17,677 bases of DNA, taken from contig CAZGMC010000088.1 of NCBI GenBank assembly GCA_964526565.1, positions 1 through 17,677 on the forward strand. The letters run 5' to 3'. The position numbers were made by a program, and so were the translations under genes. How positions within the stretch are numbered: the stretch's first letter is position 1; each line of letters begins with the position of its first letter. The notes under the pieces are model-generated. The model made no database searches. It was not told where the DNA came from and saw only the letters and a list, made by a program, of their open reading frames with translations. Source of the stretch: CAZGMC01 sp964526565 (lineage in GTDB: Bacteria > Pseudomonadota > Alphaproteobacteria > DSM-16000 > Inquilinaceae). Positions 1-7,694 of the stretch are shown in pieces.

Positions 1-54
1 CATTAATCGCGCGTGCGGCACCACTGGATCGCCACGCTTCGCTCGCGATGACGG
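1..54. repeat. Partial copy of a palindromic interspersed repeat
   Basis: Bases 1-54 align almost base for base with 6545-6598, the right half of a complete palindromic element elsewhere in the window. Both share the core CGCTTCGCTCGC followed by (A/G)ATGACGG. The left half would lie off the window edge. The core inverted motif (CGTCATTGCGAGCGAAGCG and its complement) is a familiar non-coding dispersed repeat in bacterial genomes. No gene is seen in 1-229. Confidence 0.7.
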
Positions 55-229
55 CAGTTCTGGCGGATATACTTCGCACGTGGCCCAACCCGTCAGCGCG
101 GACAAGGCGACGCCCCAGGCACGCGACCACCAGTGTCGCCCGTGACCGTATATGACGATAATCCCATGGTCAACAGCGCAGCGCAGACGGCACCGGCTGT
201 GCCACGCGGCCGGTGCCGTCGATGCCGTG

Positions 230-676
230 CTAGTCCCGAACGATCGTGCCCTGCCACGTGGTCGTCCGGCCGCCGCGGCCGGTGCGCGAGCCCTCGACCT
301 CGTAGGTGCCGTCGCCGGTGCGCGTGACGCTGCGCTCGCCGGTGGCGGTGCGGCCGCCGGGGCCGGTACGGGTCCAGGAGGCACTCCCGGTACCCGTCTC
401 CGGGTCCCAGTTGCGCTCGTAGGTGCGTGAGCCGGTGCCGCCCTGCGGGCCCGTCCAGGTCGTCTCACGGGACACCGAGCCTCGCTCGCGGACGACCGTC
501 CGATCGAAGGTCGAGGTGCCGCGCGGGCCGGTGACGGTGCCCGACCAGGTGCGCTCGCGCTGTGCCAGGGCCTCGCCGGCGCCGGCCCCGGCCGACGCGA
601 CGAGGATGCCGGCGGTGAGCGTCAGCAGAAGGCTGCGCCGGCGCAGGCGACGTGCAAGGGGGATGGTCGTCATCAT
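230..676 (-). CDS. Secreted Gly/Thr/Arg-rich repeat protein, unknown function
   Basis: A 148-residue protein that I do not recognise. It starts with two tandem Met codons preceded by AAGGAG, 4 nt from the first ATG and 7 nt from the second; the second (673) may be the true start. Residues 1-38 form a signal peptide: an Arg-rich n-region, a hydrophobic LLLTLTAGILVA core and an Ala-rich end with a likely cut after EALAQ or nearby. The mature part is about four degenerate 25-28-residue repeats built around W-x-G/R-T-x-TGP-x-G and R-T-x-x-R motifs, with no Cys and few large hydrophobic residues. That composition suggests an extracytoplasmic beta-rich repeat or a disordered linker. No partner is evident; the gene to its right (858-1664) is on the same strand but 180 bp away. 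Confidence 0.75.
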   Translation of the reverse strand: MMTTIPLARRLRRRSLLLTLTAGILVASAGAGAGEALAQRERTWSGTVTGPRGTSTFDRTVVRERGSVSRETTWTGPQGGTGSRTYERNWDPETGTGSASWTRTGPGGRTATGERSVTRTGDGTYEVEGSRTGRGGRTTTWQGTIVRD

Positions 677-857
677 GACGCTCCTTCATCTGTTGGTACC
701 GCCGCGGCCATGTCCTTGCGGCCGGCAGCGCCTGGGTCGGGCAGAGTCATGACAGCCAATTTCGACCAAAGAATGAACTGTTTGTGGTATTATGCACAAG
801 AAGGCGTAACGGTTCTGCAACTTGCGGCGGTCATGTCCGCGACCGGGCGTGCCGCCG
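677..857. other. Intergenic spacer with an AT-rich patch
   Basis: The leader of the 230-676 gene is here. An AT-rich patch at about 755-800 in otherwise very GC-rich DNA is the likely promoter zone. A minus-strand CATAAT at 789-794 resembles a -10, but the nearest -35-like hexamer (815-820) is 20 bp away, so no promoter is called. Confidence 0.3.
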
Positions 858-1664
858 TCACGGCGCGGCCCCGTGCCACTGCCCGCGCTCTTGCAGGATG
901 GACTTGAGCAGGGCCGGCCGGTCGCTGATCAGGCCGTCGACGCCGAGGTCGAGCAGCCGGCGCATTTCGCCGCCGTCATTGATGGTCCAGACATGGACCG
1001 GCCGGCCGAGCCGGTGGGCACGGCCGAGCAGACGGCGGTCGACCAGCGGGATCCCGTACCAGCGCGGCGGGATCTGGGCACAGGCGGCGGCACTCCCGCC
1101 AGGCGGCAGGCCCCAGCTGCCCAGGCCCCAGCTGCCCAGGCCCCAGCTGCCCAGGCGCAGGCGGGTCACCTCGCGCGGGCCCATCGAGGTGCACAGGCGC
1201 GGCCCGACGGCGCGGCGCAGCTGCACCAGCCGGGCTTGCGAGAACGAGCCGATGCACACCCGGTCGACCGCCGCGCCGCGGCGCAGCGCCTCGGGCAGCA
1301 GCGCCGCCGCCGCGTCCGTCTTCGGGTCCAGGTTCAGGTGCAGATCGGGCCAGGCGGCCAGCAGTTGGTCGAAGCGCGGGATCGGCTCGCGTGCGGCCAC
1401 GCGCAGGCCGGCGAGCTCGGCCCAGGTCACGTCCTCGACGCGGCCCGGATGCCCGGTCAGCCGCTCCAGCTCGTCATCGTGGAAGACGACCAGCACGCCG
1501 TCGCGGGTCGCCTGCAGGTCGGTTTCCAGATAGCGGTAGCCGAGCGCCACGGCGGCGGCGAAGGCGGCCATGGTGTTCTCCGGCGCCGCCTCGTCACCGC
1601 CGCGGTGGGCGAAGGGGATCGGCCCCGGATGATCGAGGAACGCATGGCGGGCGCCAGGGCGCAT
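858..1664 (-). CDS. Glycerophosphodiester phosphodiesterase (GDPD family)
   Basis: A 268-residue GDPD-fold enzyme, which hydrolyses glycerophosphodiesters to glycerol-3-phosphate and an alcohol in phospholipid recycling. The signature motifs are in order: HRGG (20-23), PENT (28-31), the metal/catalytic E47 and D49 in ETDLQATRDG, H62 in FHDD, then DPK (113-115) and a late VHVWTIND with DGLISDRP near the C-terminus, as in UgpQ-type enzymes. No signal peptide is seen, so it is predicted to be cytosolic. The start at 1664 was chosen because homology begins just after it and the upstream gene stops at 1687; no good Shine-Dalgarno is visible. The 22-bp gap suggests co-transcription with the 1687-3238 gene. 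Oddity: a perfect 15-bp x3 tandem repeat encodes LGSWG x3 at residues 170-185, an insertion before the C-terminal barrel strands. Confidence 0.9.
   Translation of the reverse strand: MRPGARHAFLDHPGPIPFAHRGGDEAAPENTMAAFAAAVALGYRYLETDLQATRDGVLVVFHDDELERLTGHPGRVEDVTWAELAGLRVAAREPIPRFDQLLAAWPDLHLNLDPKTDAAAALLPEALRRGAAVDRVCIGSFSQARLVQLRRAVGPRLCTSMGPREVTRLRLGSWGLGSWGLGSWGLPPGGSAAACAQIPPRWYGIPLVDRRLLGRAHRLGRPVHVWTINDGGEMRRLLDLGVDGLISDRPALLKSILQERGQWHGAAP
1111..1155. repeat. In-frame 15-bp tandem repeat, 3 perfect copies
   Basis: The unit CCCCAGCTGCCCAGG is repeated three times without mismatch inside the GDPD gene. On the coding strand it encodes Leu-Gly-Ser-Trp-Gly. The period is a multiple of three, so copy-number change would lengthen or shorten a loop without a frameshift. 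Confidence 0.97.
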
Positions 1665-1686
1665 GGGCGCCGGGGCTTCGGGACCG

Positions 1687-3238
1687 TCAGAAGAAGTCAA
1701 CGTTCGCCTGCCGGCAGATGTCGAGGCCCCAGACCTCGCGGATCGAGTTGTACTCGTCCACCATGCGCACGTCGAAATCGCAGGCGGCGCCGTAGCCGGG
1801 CAGCGGGATGACCAGCGAATGCCCCGGCAGCAGCACGTTGCCGCTGAGCCGGTTGCGTTCCCACGACCCCGAGGTGGTCGGCGAGGCATAGAGGGCGACG
1901 ACGGCGGTGCCGCCGAGATTGCGCACCGTCAGGCGGCGGGGCGGTGCCGCCACGACCGGTGTCACCGCGGCCGGCCGCGGCGGTGCGACGCTGGCCAGCC
2001 GCTGCCTCTGCGCCGCCGTCAGGTAGCCGGTCGGATCGTCGCCCAGGCTGCGCTGGAAGGCGCGGATGGCGGAGCGCGTGCCGTTGCCGAACAGGCCGTC
2101 GATGGTCATCCGGTAGTGGCCGAGCTGCTGCAGCGAGTCCTGGATGTCGCGGCGCTGCCGGCGGCTCAGCCCGGCGTCCAGGGCGCGCGCCTCGGCCAGG
2201 GCGCGTTCGGCTGGGGTGGGCTCGGCCGGCGGTGGCGGCTCGGCCGGTGGCGCCGCCGCCATGTCCTGCGGTTCCGCCGGTTGCCGCGGGGCGGTCAGCC
2301 GGTCCAGCCGCCGGCGCGCCAGGCCGGCGAAGGTGCCGTCGGGAAAGCGGCGCAGGAACTCCTCGTAGGCCTCCGGATCGTCGCTGTCCTTGATCGACTG
2401 CCAGTACAGCGCCTCGACGGTCAGGGCAGTGTCAATGCCGTCCGCCGTCTCGGGATCGGGATCGGCTTCGGGTGCCGGGACCGGTGCCGACAGCTCCTCG
2501 ATCTGCAGCCGCGCCAGCCGGGCGAAGCGGCCGTCGGGGTAGGTTTCCAGGTAGAGGTCGAGGGCGGCCAGGCGCCGCGTCCGGTCGTCGATGCGCTGGG
2601 TGGCCTGCCAGATGGCCAGCTCGACGGCCGGGTCCTCGGGCGAGTCCTGGGCCCGGTCCTGGGCCCGGTCCTGGGCCCGGTCCTGGGCCCGGTCCTGGGC
2701 CCGGTCCTGGNNNNNNNNNNNNNNNNNNNNNNNNNNNNNNNNNNNNNNNNNNNNNNNNNNNNNNNNNNNNNNNNNNNNNNNNNNNNNNNNNNNNNNNNNN
2801 NNNNNNNNNNGCTGGAAGCGCGGCGTCCACTTCGCCTGGTGGCGGTTCGAGCGGCGGGCCGGCGCAGTGTTCGGTGATCCAGCGGCCGACCAGATCGTTG
2901 GCCGGCCCATCGAGGGCCGCGTCGCCAACTGCGGCGCGTTGCCGCAGCAGCGGCATGACCTGGGCCATCAACTCGCTGGCGCCGGGCTGGGCGGTGCCCA
3001 GGCAGCGGGAGAAATCGGTGCCGTCGCCGTCATGCTGGTCGAGCATGGCCTGCAGGTAGGCGGTGCACTGGAAGGCGTCGAACGTGGCCGTGACCGAGGT
3101 GCCCAGCGCCCCCTCGCACCAGCCGAGCAGTTGCCGGCCGCTGACCTGCGCCGCCGCGGCAGGCGGCGGCGCTGCGGCGACGGCCAGGGCGACGAACGCC
3201 CCGGTGAGGGCGGCACTGGCTCGGTGTGGCAACGGCAT
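1687..3238 (-). CDS. Secreted protein: Rap1a/Tai-like domain, helical repeats, peptidoglycan-binding domain (split by N gap)
   Basis: I read this as one gene broken by the N gap at 2711-2810. The N-terminal part (2811-3238) starts MPLPHRAS with a signal peptide of about 27 residues (ALTGAFVALAVAA, then an Ala-rich end). A domain with spaced Cys (GWCEG, FQCTAYLQ, SRCLG, TEHC) follows and resembles the Rap1a/Tai immunity-protein family. After the gap come QDRA repeats, two approximately 40-residue repeats (AIWQATQRI...YPDGRFARLARLQIEEL and YWQSIKDS...FPDGTFAGLARRRL), a Pro/Ala linker and a peptidoglycan-binding domain 1 (DGLFGNGTRSAIRAFQ). The C-terminal beta domain has a PGYGAACDFDVR motif. 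The two parts are in different frames only because the gap is a placeholder: any true gap length divisible by 3 joins them. A periplasmic or cell-wall-associated role is inferred. It sits upstream of the GDPD gene. Confidence 0.72.
2645..2710. repeat. In-frame 12-bp tandem repeat running into the assembly gap
   Basis: The unit TCCTGGGCCCGG is repeated 5.5 times without mismatch and then meets the N run. On the coding strand it encodes Gln-Asp-Arg-Ala. The array almost certainly continues into the gap, because no unique sequence separates them; its true copy number is unknown. Confidence 0.97.
2711..2810. other. Assembly gap (100 N)
   Basis: Exactly 100 N placed at the end of the 12-bp array. 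A round 100 is a usual scaffolding placeholder rather than a measured length. Frame considerations require the real length to be a multiple of three if the flanking coding parts belong to one gene. Confidence 0.98.
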
Positions 3239-3335
3239 GCGCGCTGGTCCCCGGCGGGCGGCTGCGGCGCACCAGCAGCCGCTCCCGCCCGTACGCTGCA
3301 TGTATCGCCGGCGAACGTGGCGTCAACGTGACGTT

Positions 3336-3403
3336 GCGGGGCAAAGGTGCGGGCGGGGCAAAGGTGCGGGCGGGGCAAAGGTGCGGGCGGAGCAACGGTG
3401 CGC
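3336..3403. repeat. 17-bp intergenic tandem repeat, 3 perfect plus 1 degenerate copy
   Basis: The unit GCGGGGCAAAGGTGCGG occurs at 3336-3352, 3353-3369 and 3370-3386 without mismatch, with a fourth copy at 3387-3403 carrying three changes. It lies between the stop at 3417 and the start at 3238 of two minus-strand genes, 98 bp upstream of the latter. The period is not a multiple of three, which fits its position outside genes. Confidence 0.96.
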
Positions 3404-3416
3404 GGCTGCCGTGCCG

Positions 3417-3764
3417 TCAGCGGCGCTCGGGCAGGTCGGGGTCCTGGCCGCTGATCCTGTCGGACCACTGGCGCAGGGCGGCGCCGCGGATCTCGGCCTC
3501 GATCCGCGCCAGCTGCTGGTCCAGGGGCACGCCGATGGAGCGCGTGTCGATGTCCCGCTTGATCGTGCTGAGGCGGCTGACCACGGCGCCCACCTCGCTG
3601 ATCAGATGCTCGATCACGACGAGTGCATGCTGCCCGACCAGATAGGGGCCGATCTCCTCCCCGAAGCGGTTGAGAATCTGCTGCACCGCGGCCAGGTGCT
3701 GCTCGGCTGCCTGGCCGTCCAGATCCGCGCGGTGCAGGCCGCTTTGTATTGGCTGTTCTGTCAT
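3417..3764 (-). CDS. Small cytosolic protein of unknown function
   Basis: A 115-residue protein that I do not recognise. It begins MTEQPIQ and is preceded by AGGGGAA 5 nt upstream, a good ribosome binding site. It is mostly predicted alpha-helical, with heptad-like stretches (LAAVQQILNRFGEEI, VIEHLISEVGAVVSRL, LDQQLARIEAEIRG), suggesting a helical bundle or coiled-coil dimer. There is no signal peptide, membrane segment or Cys. It is the first of the minus-strand genes in this part of the window. A 17-bp tandem array starts 14 bp after its stop, so co-transcription with the next gene is possible but unproven. Confidence 0.75.
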   Translation of the reverse strand: MTEQPIQSGLHRADLDGQAAEQHLAAVQQILNRFGEEIGPYLVGQHALVVIEHLISEVGAVVSRLSTIKRDIDTRSIGVPLDQQLARIEAEIRGAALRQWSDRISGQDPDLPERR

Positions 3765-4225
3765 GACTGTTCCCCTGTCAGTGGCGGGCGGCGCTGCGCA
3801 GCACCGTGGCTGCGAGCCCCGGATGGGGCCGCCGCCGGTAGAATGGCGCTGAACTGTAGCTCGTGGCTGCGGCGGCGCCTAGGGTGCACGGGGAGGGTGG
3901 CGCAACCGTGTGTCATCGGCAACAGTGCCGGGGCAAGGCGGAGGGCCGGGCTTTTCCCGGAACGATCGCGACCGATATGAGTTCTCATCGCGACACTGCG
4001 GCGCAAACAGGGAACCGTGTCGCCAAGAAACTCTGCGTCACCGTCCGGTCATCGTTCCGCGAAGGCGCTGCACTTCTCGCACCGGGCGGGTTCGACACAA
4101 AAAGCCTGAAAACTTTGGAGGCATCACGCGGCCGACACTGTCGGTCACAAATCTGCCGGGCAGCCGCGTCCGGCAAAACGGCTACGTGGCAATTCCCTGC
4201 CATCCCCCAGCACGGGAGACGAGAC
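3765..4225. other. Divergent intergenic region, 461 bp
   Basis: It separates the minus-strand 3417-3764 gene from the plus-strand CBS gene. Only small hairpins are seen: CCGGG/CCCGG around 3947-3960, and GCCGAC/GTCGGT around 4131-4145. The frame of the CBS gene stays open through much of it, but its composition is not protein-like and the ribosome binding site is at 4213-4219. A TGGAGG near 4116 is not followed by a start codon. No promoter is convincing. Confidence 0.4.
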
Positions 4226-4663
4226 ATGACGGATCGAATCATTCGCAGCATCATCGACGGCCAGACGGTCGTCACGCTCGGCCCGGACACCAGCATCCGG
4301 CATGCGGCCATTGTCATGGCGGAGCACGGCATCGGCGCCGTTCCCGTCGTCAATGGCGGCCAGAAGCTGGCCGGCATCTTCAGCGAGCGGGACATCATGA
4401 CCCGCGTGGTCGCCCACGGCCTCGACGTCGACGCAACCTCCATCGGCCAGGTCATGACGGCCACGCCGATGACGGTCAGCATCGACCGGCCGATGACCCA
4501 CGCCCTGCACATCATGCACGAGAACGGTTTCCGCCACCTGCCCGTGGTCGACCACGGCCGGGTTGTCGGCATGGTCTCGGCGCGCGACGCGGAGCCGACG
4601 GAGCTGGCCGACTTCGGCGACAGCATGCCGTTCCGCGAGAGCGTCATGGAGAACCTGCGCTAA
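4226..4663 (+). CDS. CBS-domain pair protein
   Basis: A 145-residue cytosolic protein made of one Bateman module: two CBS domains, at about residues 8-65 and 73-130. The typical CBS features are AAIVMAEHGIGAVPVV, LAGIFSERDIMTRVV, then VMTATPMTVSID, ALHIMHENGFRHLPVV and VVGMVSARDA. Stand-alone CBS pairs bind adenosine nucleotides and act as energy or redox sensors or regulators; the target is unknown here. The start at 4226 was chosen for the CGGGAGACGAGAC leader and because homology begins there. It is monocistronic: an intrinsic terminator follows 35 bp after the stop and the next gene is convergent. Confidence 0.93.
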   Translation: MTDRIIRSIIDGQTVVTLGPDTSIRHAAIVMAEHGIGAVPVVNGGQKLAGIFSERDIMTRVVAHGLDVDATSIGQVMTATPMTVSIDRPMTHALHIMHENGFRHLPVVDHGRVVGMVSARDAEPTELADFGDSMPFRESVMENLR

Positions 4664-4697
4664 GGTTACCCCGACCTAAGCCGTTCCCAGGCGGGAA

Positions 4698-4738
4698 GGC
4701 CCGTTCCGGCAAGGTCCGGAACGGGCCTTTTCTTTTTT
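4698..4738 (+). terminator. Rho-independent terminator of the CBS gene
   Basis: A 12-bp perfect stem, GGCCCGTTCCGG (4698-4709) with CCGGAACGGGCC (4716-4727), encloses a 6-nt loop and is followed by a T-rich run (4728-4738). It lies between two convergent genes. Read on the other strand it has only two T after the stem, so it should act mainly on the plus strand. Confidence 0.93.
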
Positions 4739-4773
4739 GGCCCGTGATGCTGCCGACCGGCGGTGGCGCGCCG

Positions 4774-6339
4774 TCAGGGGCCGGCCAGATCCTCCAGCCA
4801 GGCGGCGCGGTCGGCCGTGCCGGCGGCGCGGAAGGCGGCGGCGTGACGGGCGAACAGCTCGGCCAGCGCCACGAGCTGACCGCGGTTGCGCTCGGCCAGC
4901 TCGATCGAGACCACCTGCAGCTGGCCGTGCAATGTTTCCGTTTCGAAGTTCTGCGCGGCGGCGATAACGGTGTCGATGTAGACCTCGACCGTGTCCGCCA
5001 GCGTCGCCTCGGCCGTCGCCAGGGCCTGGCGGGCCCGTTCGGCCAGTTCCGGGTCGGTGCCGGCCGCGTCGAAGGCGGCGCTGATGCGGCGGCGCATGGC
5101 GACTCCGGCCAGATCGTTGCGGATGCCGGCGCCCAGGAAGGCACCGAGGCGGATCAGGCCGGCGGCCGCCCCTTCGGCACGGGAGGCGCGGGCCTCGGCG
5201 ATGCCGCGCAGGGCGACAACGATGCGCTCCAGCCGGCGGCGCTCGGCGGCGGATTCGGCGTCGGCGGCCAGCCGGCCCAGCTCGGCCAGCACGTCGGCGC
5301 CGGTGTCGGCGGCCGGCCCTTCGGCACCCGCGCCGCCGTCGGTGGCCAGGGCGTCGAGCTCGGCGCGGATGGCATCGACGCGGGCCAGCGAGGTGAGCAC
5401 CGGCGCACCGATGACCAGGCGGAAGCCGACGTCGTCGAGCCGGTTGGGGCCGGTCGTGGTGAACGGCGCCAGCTCCTGACGGAAGGCGGCGCGGATCGAG
5501 TCGCGCGGCGTGCGGAAGCTGCCGCCCTTGACGACGGCGCCGCCGGGCAGGCCGTGCAGCCGGCCGAGCCGGTTGAGCCGGAACGGCTCCAGGACGATCT
5601 CGGCGGCATTGCCCAGCATGTCGTAGAGGCCGAGCGGGTTGGGCCGCAGCAGCCCGGTGGGGTGCAGGTCGCCCGCCGCCGACCGGCTGCCCTGGAACCA
5701 GACATACTCGACCATGCCCTCGGGCATCGGGAAGACGGCCTCGCGGAAGTCCTCGGCGGAGACGGCAATGCCGCCGCGCGCGGCGTATTCCCATTCCGCC
5801 TCGGTGGGCAGGCGCAGGAAGCCGGGGGCGCCGTCCTCGCGGGGCAGGGCATCGGGGGCATGTTCGTAGAGCCAGCGGGTGTAGGCATCGGCGAAGGCCA
5901 GGGCGTCGAACCAGGTGACCCCGACCTGCGGCCGGCGGCCGGCCATGTCCGGCTCGGGGCAGCCGTCGGCGGCGTCCATCACGGCGGCCCATTGCAGGGC
6001 GCTGACCTCGTAGGTGCCGATCCAGTACAGCCGGCGGGCCGGGGTGTCCGGGTCGGTGAAGCCGCCGGCGACGTGGGCGTAGCGCGGCATCTCGGCATAG
6101 GCGCGGCGGGCGTCCTCGCGCCCCAGCAGCACCCGCCGGTCGGCCAGATGTCCCTCCGACGGCACCGCCACCGGCCGCAACGCCATCGCCCCGCCGCACG
6201 GCATGGGCAGAACCAGGTCGCCCGGCGCGGGGTGAGGGTTGTAGAGGGGCTCGGGCCAGGCGGGCTGCTGGGCCTGTGCCGCCGGGGCAGCCAGGCCCAG
6301 GGCGAGGAGGATGGCGGCTGCGATCCGGATCATGGTCAT
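4774..6339 (-). CDS. Secreted formylglycine-generating-enzyme-like (SUMF1) protein with helical C-terminal extension
   Basis: A 521-residue protein with a signal peptide (MTMIRIAAAILLALGLAAPAAQAQ, cut near residue 24). A FGE-sulfatase-type domain covers about residues 80-310: WIGTYEVSALQWAAVM, GVTWFDALAFADAYTRWL, FLRLPTEAEWEYAARGG, NPLGLYDMLGNAAEIV, VVKGGSFRT and DVGFRLV are all family hallmarks. The two redox Cys of true sulfatase-activating enzymes, which lie late in the domain, are absent; the only Cys are early (MPCGG, DGCPE). It is therefore more likely a binding or structural member. Residues about 315-521 are Ala/Glu/Arg-rich helices of unknown function. The start at 6339 has AAGG 8 nt upstream; the Met two codons later is an alternative. 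It may work in the periplasm. No operon partner is seen. Confidence 0.88.
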   Translation of the reverse strand: MTMIRIAAAILLALGLAAPAAQAQQPAWPEPLYNPHPAPGDLVLPMPCGGAMALRPVAVPSEGHLADRRVLLGREDARRAYAEMPRYAHVAGGFTDPDTPARRLYWIGTYEVSALQWAAVMDAADGCPEPDMAGRRPQVGVTWFDALAFADAYTRWLYEHAPDALPREDGAPGFLRLPTEAEWEYAARGGIAVSAEDFREAVFPMPEGMVEYVWFQGSRSAAGDLHPTGLLRPNPLGLYDMLGNAAEIVLEPFRLNRLGRLHGLPGGAVVKGGSFRTPRDSIRAAFRQELAPFTTTGPNRLDDVGFRLVIGAPVLTSLARVDAIRAELDALATDGGAGAEGPAADTGADVLAELGRLAADAESAAERRRLERIVVALRGIAEARASRAEGAAAGLIRLGAFLGAGIRNDLAGVAMRRRISAAFDAAGTDPELAERARQALATAEATLADTVEVYIDTVIAAAQNFETETLHGQLQVVSIELAERNRGQLVALAELFARHAAAFRAAGTADRAAWLEDLAGP

Positions 6340-6669
6340 CGCCGGCCTTGTCGGGAGCAGTTGTAAAGTGCTGCAGCAGACTGGTGCCAGATTGTGGCGG
6401 CCATGCGCCGCGGCAGGGGCCGGCGACCGGGATTTCGTCTGGAGCTAGGCGACGCTATCCTGTCGACACAATATTTTCGCCCACCAAGCCGTCATTGCGA
6501 GCGAAGCGAAGCAATCCAGGCCCGGCGTCGCCCATTCAGTAAGTCATAGATCGCGCTTGCGGCGACACTGTATTGCCGCGCTTCGCTCGCAATGACGGGG
6601 AGCTTTGCTTCTGGTATGGCGCTTCTGCCGGCAATATCTGCAGTAGGAGGCCGTCGCACGGCCGCCGGC
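6340..6669. other. Intergenic region holding a palindromic repeat
   Basis: 330 bp between two minus-strand genes. Most of the right half is the palindromic element at 6489-6598. The left part includes an AT-rich TGTCGACACAATATTTTC stretch at about 6461-6478, possibly a promoter zone for the 4774-6339 gene, but no paired -35/-10 is convincing. Confidence 0.45.
6489..6598. repeat. Complete ~110-bp palindromic interspersed repeat
   Basis: The 31-bp arms 6489-6519 and 6568-6598 are inverted copies with 28 of 31 positions matching, built on CCGTCATTGCGAGCGAAGCG. Together with the spacer they form one foldable unit. The right half is also seen at 1-54. It carries no coding capacity and looks like a non-autonomous dispersed repeat. 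Confidence 0.88.
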
Positions 6670-7428
6670 TCAAAACAAATCTCCCTCCACCTCTGCTGTC
6701 ACGAAGAAGTACTGCCGCTGGGCCGGGGTCGGCTGGCGGGGGGTGACGCCGTGCAGGGCGTGGGGGGTGTTGACGAACAGGACGAAGACGTTGGCGGCGT
6801 AGGGGACGGTCCTGACCGCCTCCAGTTCCTCGGCCGGGATCTGAAAGCGGGTCAGGCCGGACGGCGTGCCGGTCTTCCAGCGCAGCAGGTCCAGGTCGCC
6901 GCCGACCGAGTCGTCGTCCGGGCTGCGCATGTAGAACAGGCCGGAGAACAGCCGGTTGGGCAGGTCCAGGTGGCCGCCGCGCACCGCCGAGGCCGTGCCG
7001 GTGACCGGTGTGTTGATCTCCAGCCGCGCGTCGCACAGCACGTCGGCCGCAGCGAAGCCGTCCTGATAGAGCAGGCCGAAGCGCGGCACGGGGTGGTCGT
7101 CCAGCCAGCGCGCCAGGCCGGGGTTGTGCGACGGGATGTGGTCGCGGAACAGGTCCAGCACCGCCCGGAAGAATGCCGGGCCGATGTGGACCCGGCAGAA
7201 GTCCGCCCACAGCGGGTTCATCCGCCCGTCTGCCAGGATCATGTTGGCGCTGTACGGGTAGCGGCGGTTGCTGGGCGGCTCGCCGTCGCACACGATGGAG
7301 CGGTAGCCGGGCATGCCGGCCACGAAGCGGCGGTACAGATCGGCCGGCATCGCGTCGGCGATGACCAGATGCGGGAACGGCTCCGCGATGATGTCGGCCG
7401 GCGTGGCCCTGGCGAGCAGCGAGTCCAT
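6670..7428 (-). CDS. 2-oxoglutarate/Fe(II)-dependent oxygenase-like protein
   Basis: A 252-residue cytosolic protein with the double-stranded beta-helix oxygenase motif set. The metal triad is HxD (H153-L-D155 in GGHLDLP) with a distal His in NTPHALHGVTPR (H226, or H223). A basic residue for the 2-oxoglutarate carboxylate is available at R231 or R238. The N-terminus (FPHLVIADAMPADLYRRF) is typical of the subgroup whose members begin with PFPHxVIxxxLP. The substrate is unknown. The start at 7428 was chosen because homology begins there; no Shine-Dalgarno is visible, and a GTG at 7440 is an alternative. It is divergent from the class III aminotransferase, which may reflect a shared pathway, but this is inference only. 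Confidence 0.82.
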   Translation of the reverse strand: MDSLLARATPADIIAEPFPHLVIADAMPADLYRRFVAGMPGYRSIVCDGEPPSNRRYPYSANMILADGRMNPLWADFCRVHIGPAFFRAVLDLFRDHIPSHNPGLARWLDDHPVPRFGLLYQDGFAAADVLCDARLEINTPVTGTASAVRGGHLDLPNRLFSGLFYMRSPDDDSVGGDLDLLRWKTGTPSGLTRFQIPAEELEAVRTVPYAANVFVLFVNTPHALHGVTPRQPTPAQRQYFFVTAEVEGDLF

Positions 7429-7694
7429 GACAGTGTCCACGTTGGCGATACGACGGCAGCGCCATTCCGCCGTGATTCCCGCCGGGCGTGCAAGCCGGCC
7501 GGCGCGGCGTGGCCGGAACGGGTATTCCGTGCGCCGCTGGTGCTCCGTATTGGCGGATTGTTGCGGCGAACCCCATCTTAAGAAGGCATGCCCCGCGCCG
7601 CCGGGCCCGTCTGCCGTCACCCCGTCGCGGCGGCACCACGGCGCGACGGCCATTTGCCGAATGCAAGCAACAACAGCCGCCCAAGGCCGCCCCG
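7429..7694. other. Divergent intergenic region
   Basis: 266 bp between the oxygenase-like gene (-) and the aminotransferase (+). It must hold promoters for both genes, but no clear -35/-10 pair or dyad operator is seen. Confidence 0.3.

Noticed and set aside
3336..3403. Possible CRISPR array
   Set aside because: The 17-bp units are directly adjacent with no spacers. The other arrays are the same, and no cas genes are present.
3761..4006. 81-residue minus-strand open frame overlapping the 3417-3764 start by ATGA
   Set aside because: The overlap looks like translational coupling, but the frame has no ribosome binding site and no protein-like composition, while the 3764 start has its own good site.
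3910..6366. 818-residue plus-strand open frame
   Set aside because: It crosses the CBS gene in another frame and runs antisense to the FGE-like gene. It lacks domain signatures and is an effect of high GC content.
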